DNA of 64,000 bases from JAMXLO01 sp963812475 (GCA_963812475.1 CAWEVI010000036.1:124001-188000), one strand, 5' to 3'; positions 27,654-36,397 are shown, counted from the first letter of the stretch. Made by a program: numbers and translations. Notes: generated by a model not told the origin, from the sequence alone.

Positions 27654-28370
27654 ATGCCGCTCCAGAATCGCGTCACACCCATGGCCGACATCGTGGCCGC
27701 GCCCGAGCGGGGATACTTCACCGGAAATCGGGGGATCATCCACGATGCGCAGACCCGCACGCTGCTCAAGCGGCGCTGGACCAGTCGGACGTGGTTGATA
27801 TGCACCCTCCACTGGCGCGGTATCCGTCGCGCCGTCATGGCGACCCGCAGTTGGACCGAACTGTTCTTCCTGGACGAAGCGACGGGCCTCGCCGCCGGAC
27901 ATCGACCATGCTTCCTGTGCCGACGAGCGGCGGCTCAGGCATTCCAGCGGGCTTTTCCGCGAGACGGACAGGTGTCGATACCCAAAGCGCGCGACATCGA
28001 CGCGGTGCTGCATTTCGAACGTCTCGCCGGCCGCTGCAAGCGTTTGCATGTCCTGACGTTGCCGACGGCTGATCTGCCCGACGGCGCCATGGTTCTGCAA
28101 GATGGTGTGCCGCACCTGATCCTGGGACGTTTGGCGCGGCCGTGGTCGCTCCGCGGCTATGGCATCCCCGTGACGCCTCTGGATCGTGCGCAGCTGGTCA
28201 CGCCGCCAGCCACCGTGGCGGTGCTGAGGGCCGGCTACCGGCCACAGCTCCACGCAAGCGCTTTTGCGAAGCGGCCATCGGACGGGGCTGATGGCATCAC
28301 ACAATTTCGGCCAGCCCCGCAATCGCCGCACGTAGTTCGGCGATCCCCTGACCCGTCTCGCTGCTGGTAA
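27654..28370 (+). CDS. Conserved protein with GHRPCxxC motif linked to AlkB
   Basis: I chose the ATG at 27654 (MPLQNRVTP). The 238-residue frame has a strongly patterned N-terminal half (YFTGNRGIIHD, WTELFFLDEATGLAAGHRPCFLC) with Cys 86 and Cys 89 spaced like a metal site. I believe homologues are recurrent neighbours of alkB and ada in proteobacteria, but no function is known to me; nucleic-acid binding or metal-dependent repair chemistry is a guess. The natural end seems to be around LRAGYRPQLHASAF. The last 30 or so residues run antisense into engB (74-bp overlap) and look like read-through after loss of the original stop. Confidence 0.75.
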   Translation: MPLQNRVTPMADIVAAPERGYFTGNRGIIHDAQTRTLLKRRWTSRTWLICTLHWRGIRRAVMATRSWTELFFLDEATGLAAGHRPCFLCRRAAAQAFQRAFPRDGQVSIPKARDIDAVLHFERLAGRCKRLHVLTLPTADLPDGAMVLQDGVPHLILGRLARPWSLRGYGIPVTPLDRAQLVTPPATVAVLRAGYRPQLHASAFAKRPSDGADGITQFRPAPQSPHVVRRSPDPSRCW

Positions 28371-28955
28371 CAACCACCTCGGGATACGCCGCCGCGTGCC
28401 GCCGCGCCAGCGCCGTCACCTCGGCAAGCTTGCGCGCCAAGGCCTCCGGCTTCACCGCATCCGCCTTGGTCAGGACGAGCTGGAACGTCACCGCCGCACG
28501 GTCCAGTAGGTCCATCACCTCAGTATCGGCGTCCTTCAGCTCGATACGCGCATCCAGCAGCAGCATAACGCGGCGCAACGTTGGGCGGCCGCGCAGGTAA
28601 TCGAACATCAGACCCTGCCAGTCCTGCTTCACCGCCTTGCCGGCACGCGCATAACCGTAGCCGGGCATATCGACCAAGGTCAGCCGGTCCGCGAGATCGA
28701 AGAAATTGAGCTGCCGCGTCCGACCTGGCTCGGTCGAGACGCGGGCCAGCGCGCGCCGCCCGGTCAGTGCATTCAGCAGCGACGACTTGCCCACATTGGA
28801 GCGCCCCGCGAACGCCACCTCGGCTCCCGCCGGCGGCGGCAGCTGATCAAGCCGCTGTGCGGCATGAACGAAACGGCATTCGGCGGCGAACAGCTTTCGC
28901 CCCGCCTCGATCGCCGCTGCTTCCTCGTCGTCGGTCAGGTGTGCGCGAGCCTCAT
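28297..28955 (-). CDS. engB: Ribosome biogenesis GTPase EngB (YsxC/YihA), frame disturbed near its start
   Basis: The GTPase helps assemble the large ribosomal subunit. G motifs are intact: GRSNVGKSS (G1), the Thr of G2 in RVSTEPGRTRQLNFF, DMPGYGYA (G3) and TKAD (G4), with VTSSETGQG as G5. The ATG at 28955 overlaps the yidC stop as ATGA but runs MRLAHT and stops. The family N-terminus (LTDDEEAAAIEAGRKLFAA) lies in another frame. Removing two bases of the CACACC around 28938-28942 joins them and gives a normal 218-residue protein. The other option is a non-ATG start at 28938. It is the last gene of the rpmH-rnpA-yidD-yidC operon. Confidence 0.85.
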
Positions 28956-30701
28956 GTACGCGCGAGCCCGGGCCGCGTCAGGTGCGTCCGCCGCATGATC
29001 AGCCATTGCTGCCCGATCGACAGCAGGTTGTTCCAGCTCCAGTAGATCACCAGCCCCGCCGGGAAACGCGCCAGCATGAACGTGAAGATCACCGGCATGA
29101 ACTGGAACATCCGCGCCTGCACCGGGTCGGGTGGCGGTGGGTTCAGCCTCTGCTGCAGGAACATCGTCAGGCCCATGATCAGCGGCCATGCGCCGAGATG
29201 CAGGAATGGCGAGATCACCGTCGGATCGAACGGGATCAACCCGAACAGGTTGAAGATGTTGGTCGGATCCACCGCCGACAGATCATGGATCCAGCCGAAG
29301 AACGGCGCCTGGCGCATCTCGATGGTGACGAAGATCACCTTGTAGAGCGAGAAGAACACCGGGATCTGCACCACCATCGGCAGACAGCCCGACGCCGGGT
29401 TCACCTTCTCGGTGCGATACAGCGCCATCATCTCCTGCTGCATGCGCTGCGGCTCGTCCTTGAACCGTTCGCGCAGTGCCGTCATCTTCGGCGCCAGCAG
29501 CTTCATCTTGCTCATCGAGCGGTACGAGTAGTTCGCCAGCGGGAAGAACAGCGCCTTGGCGAACACTGTGAACACCATGATCGCCAGGCCGAAATTCCCC
29601 AGCAGGCCATTGAGCCAGTCGATCGCCAGGAAGATCGGCCGTGTCAGGAACCAGAAGTATCCCCAGTCCACCGCATAATCGAAATTGGGGATCCTGAGAC
29701 GTTCCTCATACGCATGAAGCAGCGAGACGACCTTGGCGCCGGTGAACAGGTGCGACGTCACCGACGCCTCGCCGCCGGCCTCGATCGTTTTTGGTTCCTG
29801 GGCGACGTAATCCACCTGGTAGTGGTCGCCGTTCTCCGAGGTGTGGCGGAAGTTGACCGTGGATGCGACCGACTGGTCCGGCACCAGCGAGGTCAGCCAG
29901 TATTTGTCGGTGATGCCGGCCCAGCCACCGGTCGTTGTTGCCGTGTAGGCGATGCCGTTCTTCTTCGCGCCCTCGCTCTTGGCGCTGGAGTAGGTGTTTT
30001 CCTCGAGTTTGCCATCGACGAAGCCGAGCAGGCCCTCGAACAGGATGTAGTAGCCTGCCACCTCGGGCGTGTAGTCGCGCCGTATGCGCGACCAGGGGAA
30101 CAGCTTCACCGTCTGGTTGGTGGCGTTCTTCACCGACTGCTGGACGGCGAACATGTAGTCGTCATCGATCGAGAGCGTGATCTGGAATGTCAGGCCGGCG
30201 CCGTTGTCCCACGACAGGGTAACAGGATGGCCGGTGCTGAGCGTATCGGCCGAGGCGGCCCAGACGGTGTCGTTGTCGGGCAGCTTCACCTGCTCGCCGG
30301 GCGCCGCGCTCCAGCCGGTACTGAACGTAATACGGATGGCTCTCCGAACGTGGCTCGAGCAGCCGCACATCCGGTGAATTCGGCTCCAGCGTCTCGCGGT
30401 AGTCGGTGAGCACCAGATCGTCGATCCGCGCGCCGAGCAGGCTGATGGAACCACGGACGCGATGGGCCGCAATGTTCAGCCGCGGCACCTGCCTTGGCAC
30501 TGCCGGGCCGGCGGTCGCAGCGGCAGCACCCGATGTACCCTGTGCGGCAGCGTTCGGCGACGGTGCCGGCGTGGTCTCGCTGCTGGCGATCTGCGGCGGC
30601 GGTTTGGGCGGTTGCGGCAGGTGCGGCGCGACGAGCACCTGGAAGCCGAGCAGGATGGCAATCGAGATCGCGATCGCGAGAAAGAGGCGCTTCTGGTCCA
30701 T
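28952..30701 (-). CDS. yidC: Membrane protein insertase YidC, frameshift near codon 128
   Basis: YidC inserts and folds inner-membrane proteins. The first part (MDQKRLFLAIAISIAILLGFQVL, membrane anchor, Pro/Ala-rich linker) is in one frame as far as HPYYVQY. The rest is in another: GWSAAPGEQVKLPDNDTVW, the periplasmic domain, then the five-helix core with QEMMALYRTEKVNPASGCLP and a basic C-terminus. At 30317-30318 (TACC on the gene strand) one base is extra. Without it the protein is a continuous 582 residues, the normal alphaproteobacterial length. As yidC is essential, a sequencing or assembly error is the simplest explanation. It overlaps yidD and engB by 1-4 bp. Confidence 0.93.
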
Positions 30702-31078
30702 TAAGCCCCTGCCCGGCAGTCGTCCTGCCCGCCTTGCGTACCCTCATGGCCGGGCTTGACCCGGCCATCCTTCGCCGATGGCGATGGCCGGGCCAGGCCC
30801 GGCCATGACAGAGGGGGCGGGGACGGCCGTGACGTGGGGGGTGGGGCGGGGCAGTCGCAGGTGGGGACCGGATCGTAGCCGCCTTCATGCCACGGGTTGC
30901 ATCGCAGGATGCGCCACGCCGCGAGGCCGCCGCCGCGGAATGCCCCATGGGCGCGAAATGCATCGACCGCGTAGTCGCTGCAGCTCGGGAAGAACCGGCA
31001 GTTGGCCCCGATCACCGGGCGCACCGTCCATTGGTAGATCCGCACCGCACCCACGGCGACATGAGCAGCAGGGGTCAT
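30701..31078 (-). CDS. yidD: Membrane protein insertion efficiency factor YidD
   Basis: The first 80 residues are the complete family: RIYQWTVRPVIGANCRFFPSCSDYA, then RGGGLAAWRILRCNPWHEGGYDPVP with conserved Cys. It assists YidC and binds the membrane peripherally. The remaining 45 residues are an unusual tail (LSWPGLARPSPSAKDGRVK) encoded by two REP-like palindromes. It starts inside the rnpA stop (ATGA) and ends overlapping the yidC start. Confidence 0.93.
   Translation of the reverse strand: MTPAAHVAVGAVRIYQWTVRPVIGANCRFFPSCSDYAVDAFRAHGAFRGGGLAAWRILRCNPWHEGGYDPVPTCDCPAPPPTSRPSPPPLSWPGLARPSPSAKDGRVKPGHEGTQGGQDDCRAGA
30746..30806. repeat. Pair of REP-like palindromes inside the 3' end of yidD
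   Basis: ATGGCCGGG (30746-30754) pairs with CCCGGCCAT (30760-30768). ATGGCCGGGCC (30784-30794) pairs with GGCCCGGCCAT (30796-30806). Both lie within the yidD frame and are translated into its C-terminal tail. Confidence 0.85.
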
Positions 31079-31446
31079 GCGGAGCCCGCCCTCGGGCGTG
31101 CCGTTGGTCCGGCCTTCAGGGCCCTGGCGAGCGCCCGCCGAAGATCGTCCTGCAAGGCCCAGAAATCGCGCTTCGCCGTGCCTTCGCGGCCGATCAGCAC
31201 CAGATCCACGCCCCGCACCGGCTGTCCGGCCAGCACCAGCCTGGCGGCTTCCTTAAGACGGCGGCGGGTGCGGTTGCGGATCACGGCGTTGCCGATCTTC
31301 TTGGTTACAGTGAAACCGAGCCGTGCCGGATCGTCGTCGTTGCGCGGCATCATCTGCAGCACCAGCCCCGGCATCGGCGCCTTGCGCCCCTTCGCCGCTG
31401 CACGCAGGAACTCCGCACGACGCGTCAGGCGACCGAGCGCAGGCAA
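31075..31446 (-). CDS. rnpA: Ribonuclease P protein component
   Basis: The protein has 123 residues and supports the RNA subunit in tRNA 5' processing. The family motif is clear: RLGFTVTKKIGNAVIRNRTRRRLKEA. The probable start is a TTG at 31446, 12 bp after the rpmH stop, preceded by a GGGGCGAG-like purine stretch. The 3' end overlaps yidD by 4 bp. Confidence 0.93.
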   Translation of the reverse strand: MPALGRLTRRAEFLRAAAKGRKAPMPGLVLQMMPRNDDDPARLGFTVTKKIGNAVIRNRTRRRLKEAARLVLAGQPVRGVDLVLIGREGTAKRDFWALQDDLRRALARALKAGPTARPRAGSA

Positions 31447-31458
31447 GCTCGCCCCGGT

Positions 31459-31593
31459 TCAGGCCGACAGGCGCTTGCGGCCCTTGGCGCGACGGTGCGC
31501 CAGTACTCTGCGGCCTCCCACCGTCGCCATGCGGGCACGGAACCCATGCCGCCGCTTGCGGACCAGCTTCGACGGTTGGTAGGTGCGCTTCAC
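31459..31593 (-). CDS. rpmH: Ribosomal protein L34
   Basis: A 44-residue frame begins with GTG at 31593, preceded by GGAGA, and reads MKRTYQPSKLVRKRRHGF, with ATVGGRRVLAHRRAKGRKR near the C-terminus and a TGA at 31459-31461. This is complete L34, a large-subunit protein at the peptide exit region. It heads the rpmH-rnpA-yidD-yidC-engB operon. Its promoter must lie in the divergent gap to 31787. Confidence 0.96.
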   Translation of the reverse strand: MKRTYQPSKLVRKRRHGFRARMATVGGRRVLAHRRAKGRKRLSA

Positions 31594-31740
31594 GGCCAAA
31601 TCTCCGATGATGCCTGGCGGCCCGCGCGAGCACGGGGACGGGCCCCAAATTCAGTGCCCGTCGCAGGCCGCGGCTTATAGGAGGGCGGTTCCCGGCCGTC
31701 AATCGCACCACGCTGACATCTGGCGGCTTAGCCGGTGGTT

Positions 31741-31762
31741 CACATTGTCATGCGACAATGTG
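31741..31762. promoter_or_regulatory. Perfect palindrome (operator-like) in the rpmH/VTT divergent gap
   Basis: CACATTGTC (31741-31749) and GACAATGTG (31754-31762) are perfect inverted arms around ATGC. It ends 25 bp before the start of the VTT-protein gene and lies 150 bp upstream of rpmH. Its position fits a repressor or activator site for the rightward operon. Confidence 0.55.
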
Positions 31763-31787
31763 CCGAAAGCCACTACATGCATCCGCC

Positions 31788-32486
31788 ATGCGCTTCGTCC
31801 GCCGATTCTGGCCGCTCGCCCTGCTGCTTGCGGCAGTTACCGCTGCCTGGGCCAGCGGACTGGCGCAGCAGATCAGCTGGGCCACGCTGGCGCGCAACCA
31901 GGCGGCTCTGAGCGGCTGGGTCGCTGCCCACCCGGTCACCGCGCCGGCGCTCTACGTTGTGATCTATGCCGTGGCCGTCGCGCTTTCGGTGCCGGAATCG
32001 GCCGTGCTGACCGTGGCGGCGGGTCTGCTGTTTGGCACCCTGTTCGGCGGAATGCTTGCGGTCGCCGGATCGACAGTGGGCGCAATCGCACTCTTCCTTG
32101 CCGTTCGGCACCATCTGGCCGATGCGATCGCCGCGCGCGGCGGCCGGTTCCTCGACCGGGTCCGCGCAGGACTGGAACGCGACGGGTTCAGCTACCTGCT
32201 CGCCGTCCGGCTGGTGCCGGCGTTTCCCTTCTGGCTGGTCAACCTGTCCGCCGCATTGAGCGGCATGCGGCTGATGCCCTATGCCACCGCGACGTTGCTC
32301 GGGGTGCTGCCGGCCACCTTCGTCTATGCCTCGATCGGCGCAGGCATCGGCGCGGTATTGGCCGCAGGCGGCAAACCCGATCTCGCAATCATCTTTTCTC
32401 CCCGCGTCCTGGGCCCGCTGGTCGCCCTGGCCGCGCTCTCGCTGCTGCCGGTGGCGTGGCGGCGATGGAGGCGCTCGGATGCCTGA
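31788..32486 (+). CDS. TVP38/TMEM64 (VTT/DedA-like) membrane protein
   Basis: I chose the ATG at 31788 because the alternative at 31758 lies inside the palindrome. The 232 residues have about six hydrophobic segments. The family signature is present: PESAVLTVAAGLLFGTLFGG with a following GSTVGAIALFLAVR, and the second half FSYLLAVRLVPAFPFWLVN. VTT proteins are inner-membrane and implicated in lipid or selenite-type transport. Its 3' end overlaps the flavoprotein gene by 8 bp, as in many genomes where this pair is fused or adjacent. Confidence 0.9.
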   Translation: MRFVRRFWPLALLLAAVTAAWASGLAQQISWATLARNQAALSGWVAAHPVTAPALYVVIYAVAVALSVPESAVLTVAAGLLFGTLFGGMLAVAGSTVGAIALFLAVRHHLADAIAARGGRFLDRVRAGLERDGFSYLLAVRLVPAFPFWLVNLSAALSGMRLMPYATATLLGVLPATFVYASIGAGIGAVLAAGGKPDLAIIFSPRVLGPLVALAALSLLPVAWRRWRRSDA

Positions 32487-33891
32487 GTTCGACGTGGCGG
32501 TGATCGGCGCCGGCGCTGCCGGCCTCTCGGTCACCGCGGTCGCCGCGCAGCTTGGCCTGCGCGTGGCGCTGATCGAGCGGAACCGGATGGGCGGCGACTG
32601 CCTCAACTTCGGTTGCGTGCCGAGCAAGGCCCTGCTCGCCGCCGCCCACGCCGCCGAGGCGGCGCGCCGGATCGGACGGTTCGGCTTGCGCCTGCCCGAG
32701 CCGGACATCGACTGGGCGGCGCTGCAGGCGCACGTCCACGGTGTGATCGCGACGCTCGCTCCGACGGATTCGGAAGCCCGGTTCCGCGCCCTCGGCGCCA
32801 CCGTGCTGCGCGGCGAGGCACGCTTTACGGCGCCGGATACGCTGGCCGTGGACGGACGGTGGATCACCGCGCGGCGCATCGTCATCGCCGCCGGCGGCAC
32901 CGCTGACGTGCCGCCGATCCCGGGGTTGGACCGGGTGCCCCACCTCACCAACGCCACGCTGTTCGATCTGGCCGAACGACCGGATCATCTGCTGATCGTG
33001 GGCGGTGGCCCGATCGGCCTGGAGATGGCCGACGCCTTCAGCGGGCTTGGCAGTCGGGTCTCGGTGATCGAGGCGGCCACGATCGCCGGGAAAGAAGACC
33101 CTGAACTGGTCGCCGGGCTGCGCGACGCATTGTCCGCGCGCGGTGTGACGATGCTGGAAGGCACGGTGGTAACTGCGGTCGAACCGGGACCGGTCCTGGT
33201 CCTCGCCGATGGGCGGAGCATCGCCGGCAGCCATCTGCTGGTCGCGGCCGGGCGGACGCCCAACCTTGATGCGCTCGATCTGCCGTCCGGCAATGTACGA
33301 GCTGGGCCAGCCGGCGTCGCCACCGACGGCGGTCTGCGCAGTCTGACCAACCGACGCGTCTTTGCCGCGGGCGACATCGCCGATCCGCAGGGCATCGGGC
33401 CGCGCGCCTTCACCCATGTCGGCGCCTATCATGCCGCCATCGTCATCCGCCGCGCCCTGTTCCGACTGCCTGCGCGGATCGACTACGCGGCGCTGCCACG
33501 TGTCACCTACACCAACCCCGAGCTCGCACAGGTGGGCGCAACCGAGGCAGAGGCACGCGCCGCTGGACGGAAGGTCGCCATTTTGCGCTGGCCGCTGCCG
33601 GACAACGATCGGGCGATCACCGAACGCGATACGGCCGGCCTGGTGAAACTTGTCGTGTCCGGCGACCGGGTTATCGGCGCCGGGATCCTGGCGCCGAATG
33701 CCGGCGAGATGATCGGCCTATGGGGGCTGGCCATCGCCCAGCGCGTGAAGCTCTCGGCAATGGCGTCGCTGATCATCCCCTATCCGACCCGCTCGGAGGC
33801 CGGCAAACGTGCCGCAAGCAGCTTGTTCACGCCGCGCCTGTTCGCTCCGAGCACGAAATGGTTGGTCCGGTTGCTTTCCCGGTTGCCTTAG
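32479..33891 (+). CDS. Pyridine nucleotide-disulfide oxidoreductase (mercuric reductase/LPD-like)
   Basis: The protein has 470 residues. The FAD-binding GxGxxG is in VAVIGAGAAGLSV and the redox-active disulfide in GGDCLNFGCVPSKA. A second GxGxxG for NAD(P)H is VGGGPIGLEMA, and the FAD site is closed by VFAAGDIAD. The C-terminal dimerisation domain (ALPRVTYTNPELAQVGATEAEA) is complete. A mercuric-reductase C-terminal Cys pair and a heavy-metal domain are absent, so a general disulfide or quinone reductase coupled to the VTT protein is more likely. It overlaps the upstream gene and is followed 26 bp later by a sensor kinase. Confidence 0.93.
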   Translation: MPEFDVAVIGAGAAGLSVTAVAAQLGLRVALIERNRMGGDCLNFGCVPSKALLAAAHAAEAARRIGRFGLRLPEPDIDWAALQAHVHGVIATLAPTDSEARFRALGATVLRGEARFTAPDTLAVDGRWITARRIVIAAGGTADVPPIPGLDRVPHLTNATLFDLAERPDHLLIVGGGPIGLEMADAFSGLGSRVSVIEAATIAGKEDPELVAGLRDALSARGVTMLEGTVVTAVEPGPVLVLADGRSIAGSHLLVAAGRTPNLDALDLPSGNVRAGPAGVATDGGLRSLTNRRVFAAGDIADPQGIGPRAFTHVGAYHAAIVIRRALFRLPARIDYAALPRVTYTNPELAQVGATEAEARAAGRKVAILRWPLPDNDRAITERDTAGLVKLVVSGDRVIGAGILAPNAGEMIGLWGLAIAQRVKLSAMASLIIPYPTRSEAGKRAASSLFTPRLFAPSTKWLVRLLSRLP

Positions 33892-33917
33892 GCAGTCGTT
33901 CCCCCCACTTTGTTCAA

Positions 33918-35369
33918 ATGACGAAATCGTGTACCACAGCACCGCAGGTCAGACCGCGGCAGAGCCTGTCGGCTCGGCTGTGGCTGCTTGCGACGCTCGC
34001 CGTCCTGCTGAGCGAGATCGTCGTATTCCTGCCCTACATCGCCCATGAGCGATCCGACTGGCTGACGGACCGCGTCGAGGATGCATCGCTCGTGCTGCTC
34101 GCGGCCTCGGGCGGTCCGCTCGATGCGGCGAAGCGTGACGAACTGCTGCGCCTTGCGGGCGTTGTGGCGATCCATTTCAGCCAACCGGGCGTCACGGATT
34201 TGACAGTGGGAGACGTCGGCGCGGCGACCGCGGCGGTGTTCGACCTGCGCCAGACAAACCTGTTTGCGGGTATCAACAGCGCGCTGGCGGCGATGGTCCG
34301 CACGCGGGATCGGATGATCAAGGTGGTGGCTAACAGTCCGTTCAGCTCCAGTCTCCGCGTTGAAGTCGTGGTCCACGAACAGGCGATGGGCGATGCGTTG
34401 CGACAGTTCGCGCGCGAGTTTGCCGGGCTTTCATTGCTGGTTGCCGGCGTCACCGGCGGACTGGTCTATCTGGCGGTGCTCTTGTTGCTGGTCCGACCCA
34501 TGCGCCGGATGACCGGCAGCATCGCCGCGTTCCGGGCCGATCCCGAGCGCACGGTGCCGCTTGACCCGAATGACGGCATGGGACTGCGGAATGACGAGGT
34601 CGCCGTCGCCGGACGGGAACTCGCCGCCATGCAGCACGAGTTGCGCGCCGCACTCTGGCGCAACGCGAGACTGGCCGCACTGGGCACGGTCGTTGCGAAG
34701 GTCAGCCACGACCTGCGCGGCATTCTGACCCCGGCGCTGCTGACGGCGGAACGTTTGCAGGCCCACGCCGATCCCAAGGTGCAGCGTGCCGGCGAGACGT
34801 TGGCGCAGGCGGTCGATCGGGCGACCGACCTTGTGCGGCGGACGCTCGACTACGCGCGCGAGGGTCCACCGGCCCTGGCGCTCGGCCCGGTCGGGCTGGC
34901 GGCGCTGTTTGACGAGGCGGTGCAGACCGCGCGGCCCGCCAGCGGCAATCTGCACCTGGAGAATGCGATCGATCCGGCCATTGTGGTGAAGGCCGACCGC
35001 AACCAATTGTTCCGGGTCCTGGTCAACCTGCTGCGCAATTCCGCGGAAGCCGGGGCGCGCAACGTGCGGGTGTATGTGCGCGGTACCAGGCCGGTTGTGC
35101 TCGATGTGGAAGACGACGGGCCTGGCCTGCCGGAGGCGGTGCGTGCCGATCTGTTCCGGGCCTTCGCCGCCAGCATGCAAGGCGGCGGCACCGGGCTGGG
35201 GCTGGCCATCGCGCGCGATCTGATGGTGGCGCATGGCGGCGGGATCGAGTTGCTGGAGACCGGGCCAAGCGGCACCACATTCCGTCTGACCCTGCCCCCG
35301 GTGGCCGGCCAGACGCCGGCGCAAGCCGATGACCAGCGGATTGCTCCCGCCGCACCCGCCGACGTATAG
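33918..35369 (+). CDS. Membrane sensor histidine kinase
   Basis: I chose the ATG at 33918, just outside the flavoprotein gene (483 residues). Two membrane helices (about 20-45 and 165-190) enclose a periplasmic sensor of roughly 120 residues. A HAMP-like segment follows (VRPMRRMTGSIAAFRADPERT). The phosphorylated His is in AKVSHDLRGILTPAL. The ATPase domain shows the N box (LVNLLRNSAEAGA), G1 (EDDGPGLP) and G2 (GTGLGLAIA). No response regulator gene is adjacent, so its partner is elsewhere. Co-location with the flavoprotein suggests redox or metal sensing, which is inference. Confidence 0.9.
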   Translation: MTKSCTTAPQVRPRQSLSARLWLLATLAVLLSEIVVFLPYIAHERSDWLTDRVEDASLVLLAASGGPLDAAKRDELLRLAGVVAIHFSQPGVTDLTVGDVGAATAAVFDLRQTNLFAGINSALAAMVRTRDRMIKVVANSPFSSSLRVEVVVHEQAMGDALRQFAREFAGLSLLVAGVTGGLVYLAVLLLLVRPMRRMTGSIAAFRADPERTVPLDPNDGMGLRNDEVAVAGRELAAMQHELRAALWRNARLAALGTVVAKVSHDLRGILTPALLTAERLQAHADPKVQRAGETLAQAVDRATDLVRRTLDYAREGPPALALGPVGLAALFDEAVQTARPASGNLHLENAIDPAIVVKADRNQLFRVLVNLLRNSAEAGARNVRVYVRGTRPVVLDVEDDGPGLPEAVRADLFRAFAASMQGGGTGLGLAIARDLMVAHGGGIELLETGPSGTTFRLTLPPVAGQTPAQADDQRIAPAAPADV

Positions 35370-35423
35370 GCGCGCATCCCCGCAGCTGCGGACCCGGATG
35401 CGAGGTGCCGGATGGGAGGTAGA

Positions 35424-35615
35424 ATGTCGAACGGCAAGTGGCTTGTGCTGGCTCTGGCCGGCGGGGTGGCGGTGGTCGGATTGCTGCTGGCCGCGGCATC
35501 GCCGGACGGTGGCGCCGCCTATGCGATGGGTCTTGCGCTGTTCGTCGCGGGCGTCGCGTATGCATTCGTGTTCATCAAGCGACACTTCGACCGCAATGAG
35601 CAGGGACGGCACTGA
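35424..35615 (+). CDS. Small two-helix membrane protein
   Basis: The frame of 63 residues is preceded by GGGAGGT, 6 nt before the ATG. It consists of two hydrophobic helices (WLVLALAGGVAVVGLLLAAA and YAMGLALFVAGVAYAFVFI) and a charged tail (KRHFDRNEQGRH). Its stop overlaps the next start (TGATG). Function unknown; it may be an accessory membrane peptide. Confidence 0.75.
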   Translation: MSNGKWLVLALAGGVAVVGLLLAAASPDGGAAYAMGLALFVAGVAYAFVFIKRHFDRNEQGRH

Positions 35616-36397
35616 TGGCGCGTCCCGCCGCGGTCTGGGATCCGGCACAGTATCTGCGCTTTGCCGATGAGCGGCTGCGCCCGGCGCTGGATCTGCTGGC
35701 GCGGGTGCCGCTCGACGCGCCGGCGCGCGTGGTCGATCTGGGGTGCGGAGCCGGCAATGTCACTGCGATCCTGCGACAGCGCTTTCCCACGGCGGATGTC
35801 GCCGGTGTGGATGGCTCGGCGGCGATGCTGGACAAGGCGCGCGCCGCGACGCCCGGCTGCCGGTTCGAGCAGGCGGACTTCTTCACGTGGCAGCCGGATG
35901 GGGCGCCCGATCTGATCTACTCGAACGCCGCGCTGCAATGGGTGGGCGAGCATCCGCGGCTGTTTCCGCGGTTGCTGTCGATGCTGGCGCCGGGCGGCGT
36001 GTTGGCGGTCCAGATGCCGGCGATGCACGACACGCCGTTGCGGCTTGTGCCGTACGATATCGCGGCGTCCGGGCCATGGGCCGAGCGCCTGCGCGGGGTC
36101 GGCTCCGCACCGGGGATTCTGTCGGCAACGGCGTATTGGGACATGTTGCGTCCGCATGTTGCCTCGCTCGACATGTGGCAGACCACCTACATGCACGCGC
36201 TTGTCGGCGAGAACGCGGTGCTGGAGTGGGCGTCCGGCAGCAGCCTTCGGCCGTTTCTGGACAGGCTTTCGGACGAGCAGAGGGCGGCGTTCGGTCAGGC
36301 GTATGCCGAGGCCGTACGGCCCCACTATCCGCGCCGCGCCGACGGCACGACGCTGCTGCCGTTCCACCGGTTGTTCATGGTGGCGCGGAAGGCGTAA
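35615..36397 (+). CDS. tam: Trans-aconitate 2-methyltransferase
   Basis: The protein has 260 residues and is an S-adenosylmethionine-dependent class I methyltransferase. Motif I is VVDLGCGAGNVT, followed by AGVDGSAAMLDKA and LIYSNAALQWV, which is typical of Tam. The C-terminal blocks (WDMLRPHVASLDMWQTTYMHAL, PFLDRLSDEQ, LLPFHRLFMVARK) also match. Tam methylates trans-aconitate, a by-product of aconitase. It is coupled to the small membrane protein by a TGATG overlap. Confidence 0.9.
   Translation: MARPAAVWDPAQYLRFADERLRPALDLLARVPLDAPARVVDLGCGAGNVTAILRQRFPTADVAGVDGSAAMLDKARAATPGCRFEQADFFTWQPDGAPDLIYSNAALQWVGEHPRLFPRLLSMLAPGGVLAVQMPAMHDTPLRLVPYDIAASGPWAERLRGVGSAPGILSATAYWDMLRPHVASLDMWQTTYMHALVGENAVLEWASGSSLRPFLDRLSDEQRAAFGQAYAEAVRPHYPRRADGTTLLPFHRLFMVARKA

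Noticed and set aside
28982..30409. A 475-codon plus-strand frame opposite yidC
   Set aside because: Composition typical of antisense of a GC-rich gene and no family likeness; the opposite strand is yidC.
31594..31787. A replication origin next to rpmH
   Set aside because: rpmH is near oriC in many bacteria, but no dnaA gene, AT-rich unwinding element or cluster of DnaA boxes is visible here.
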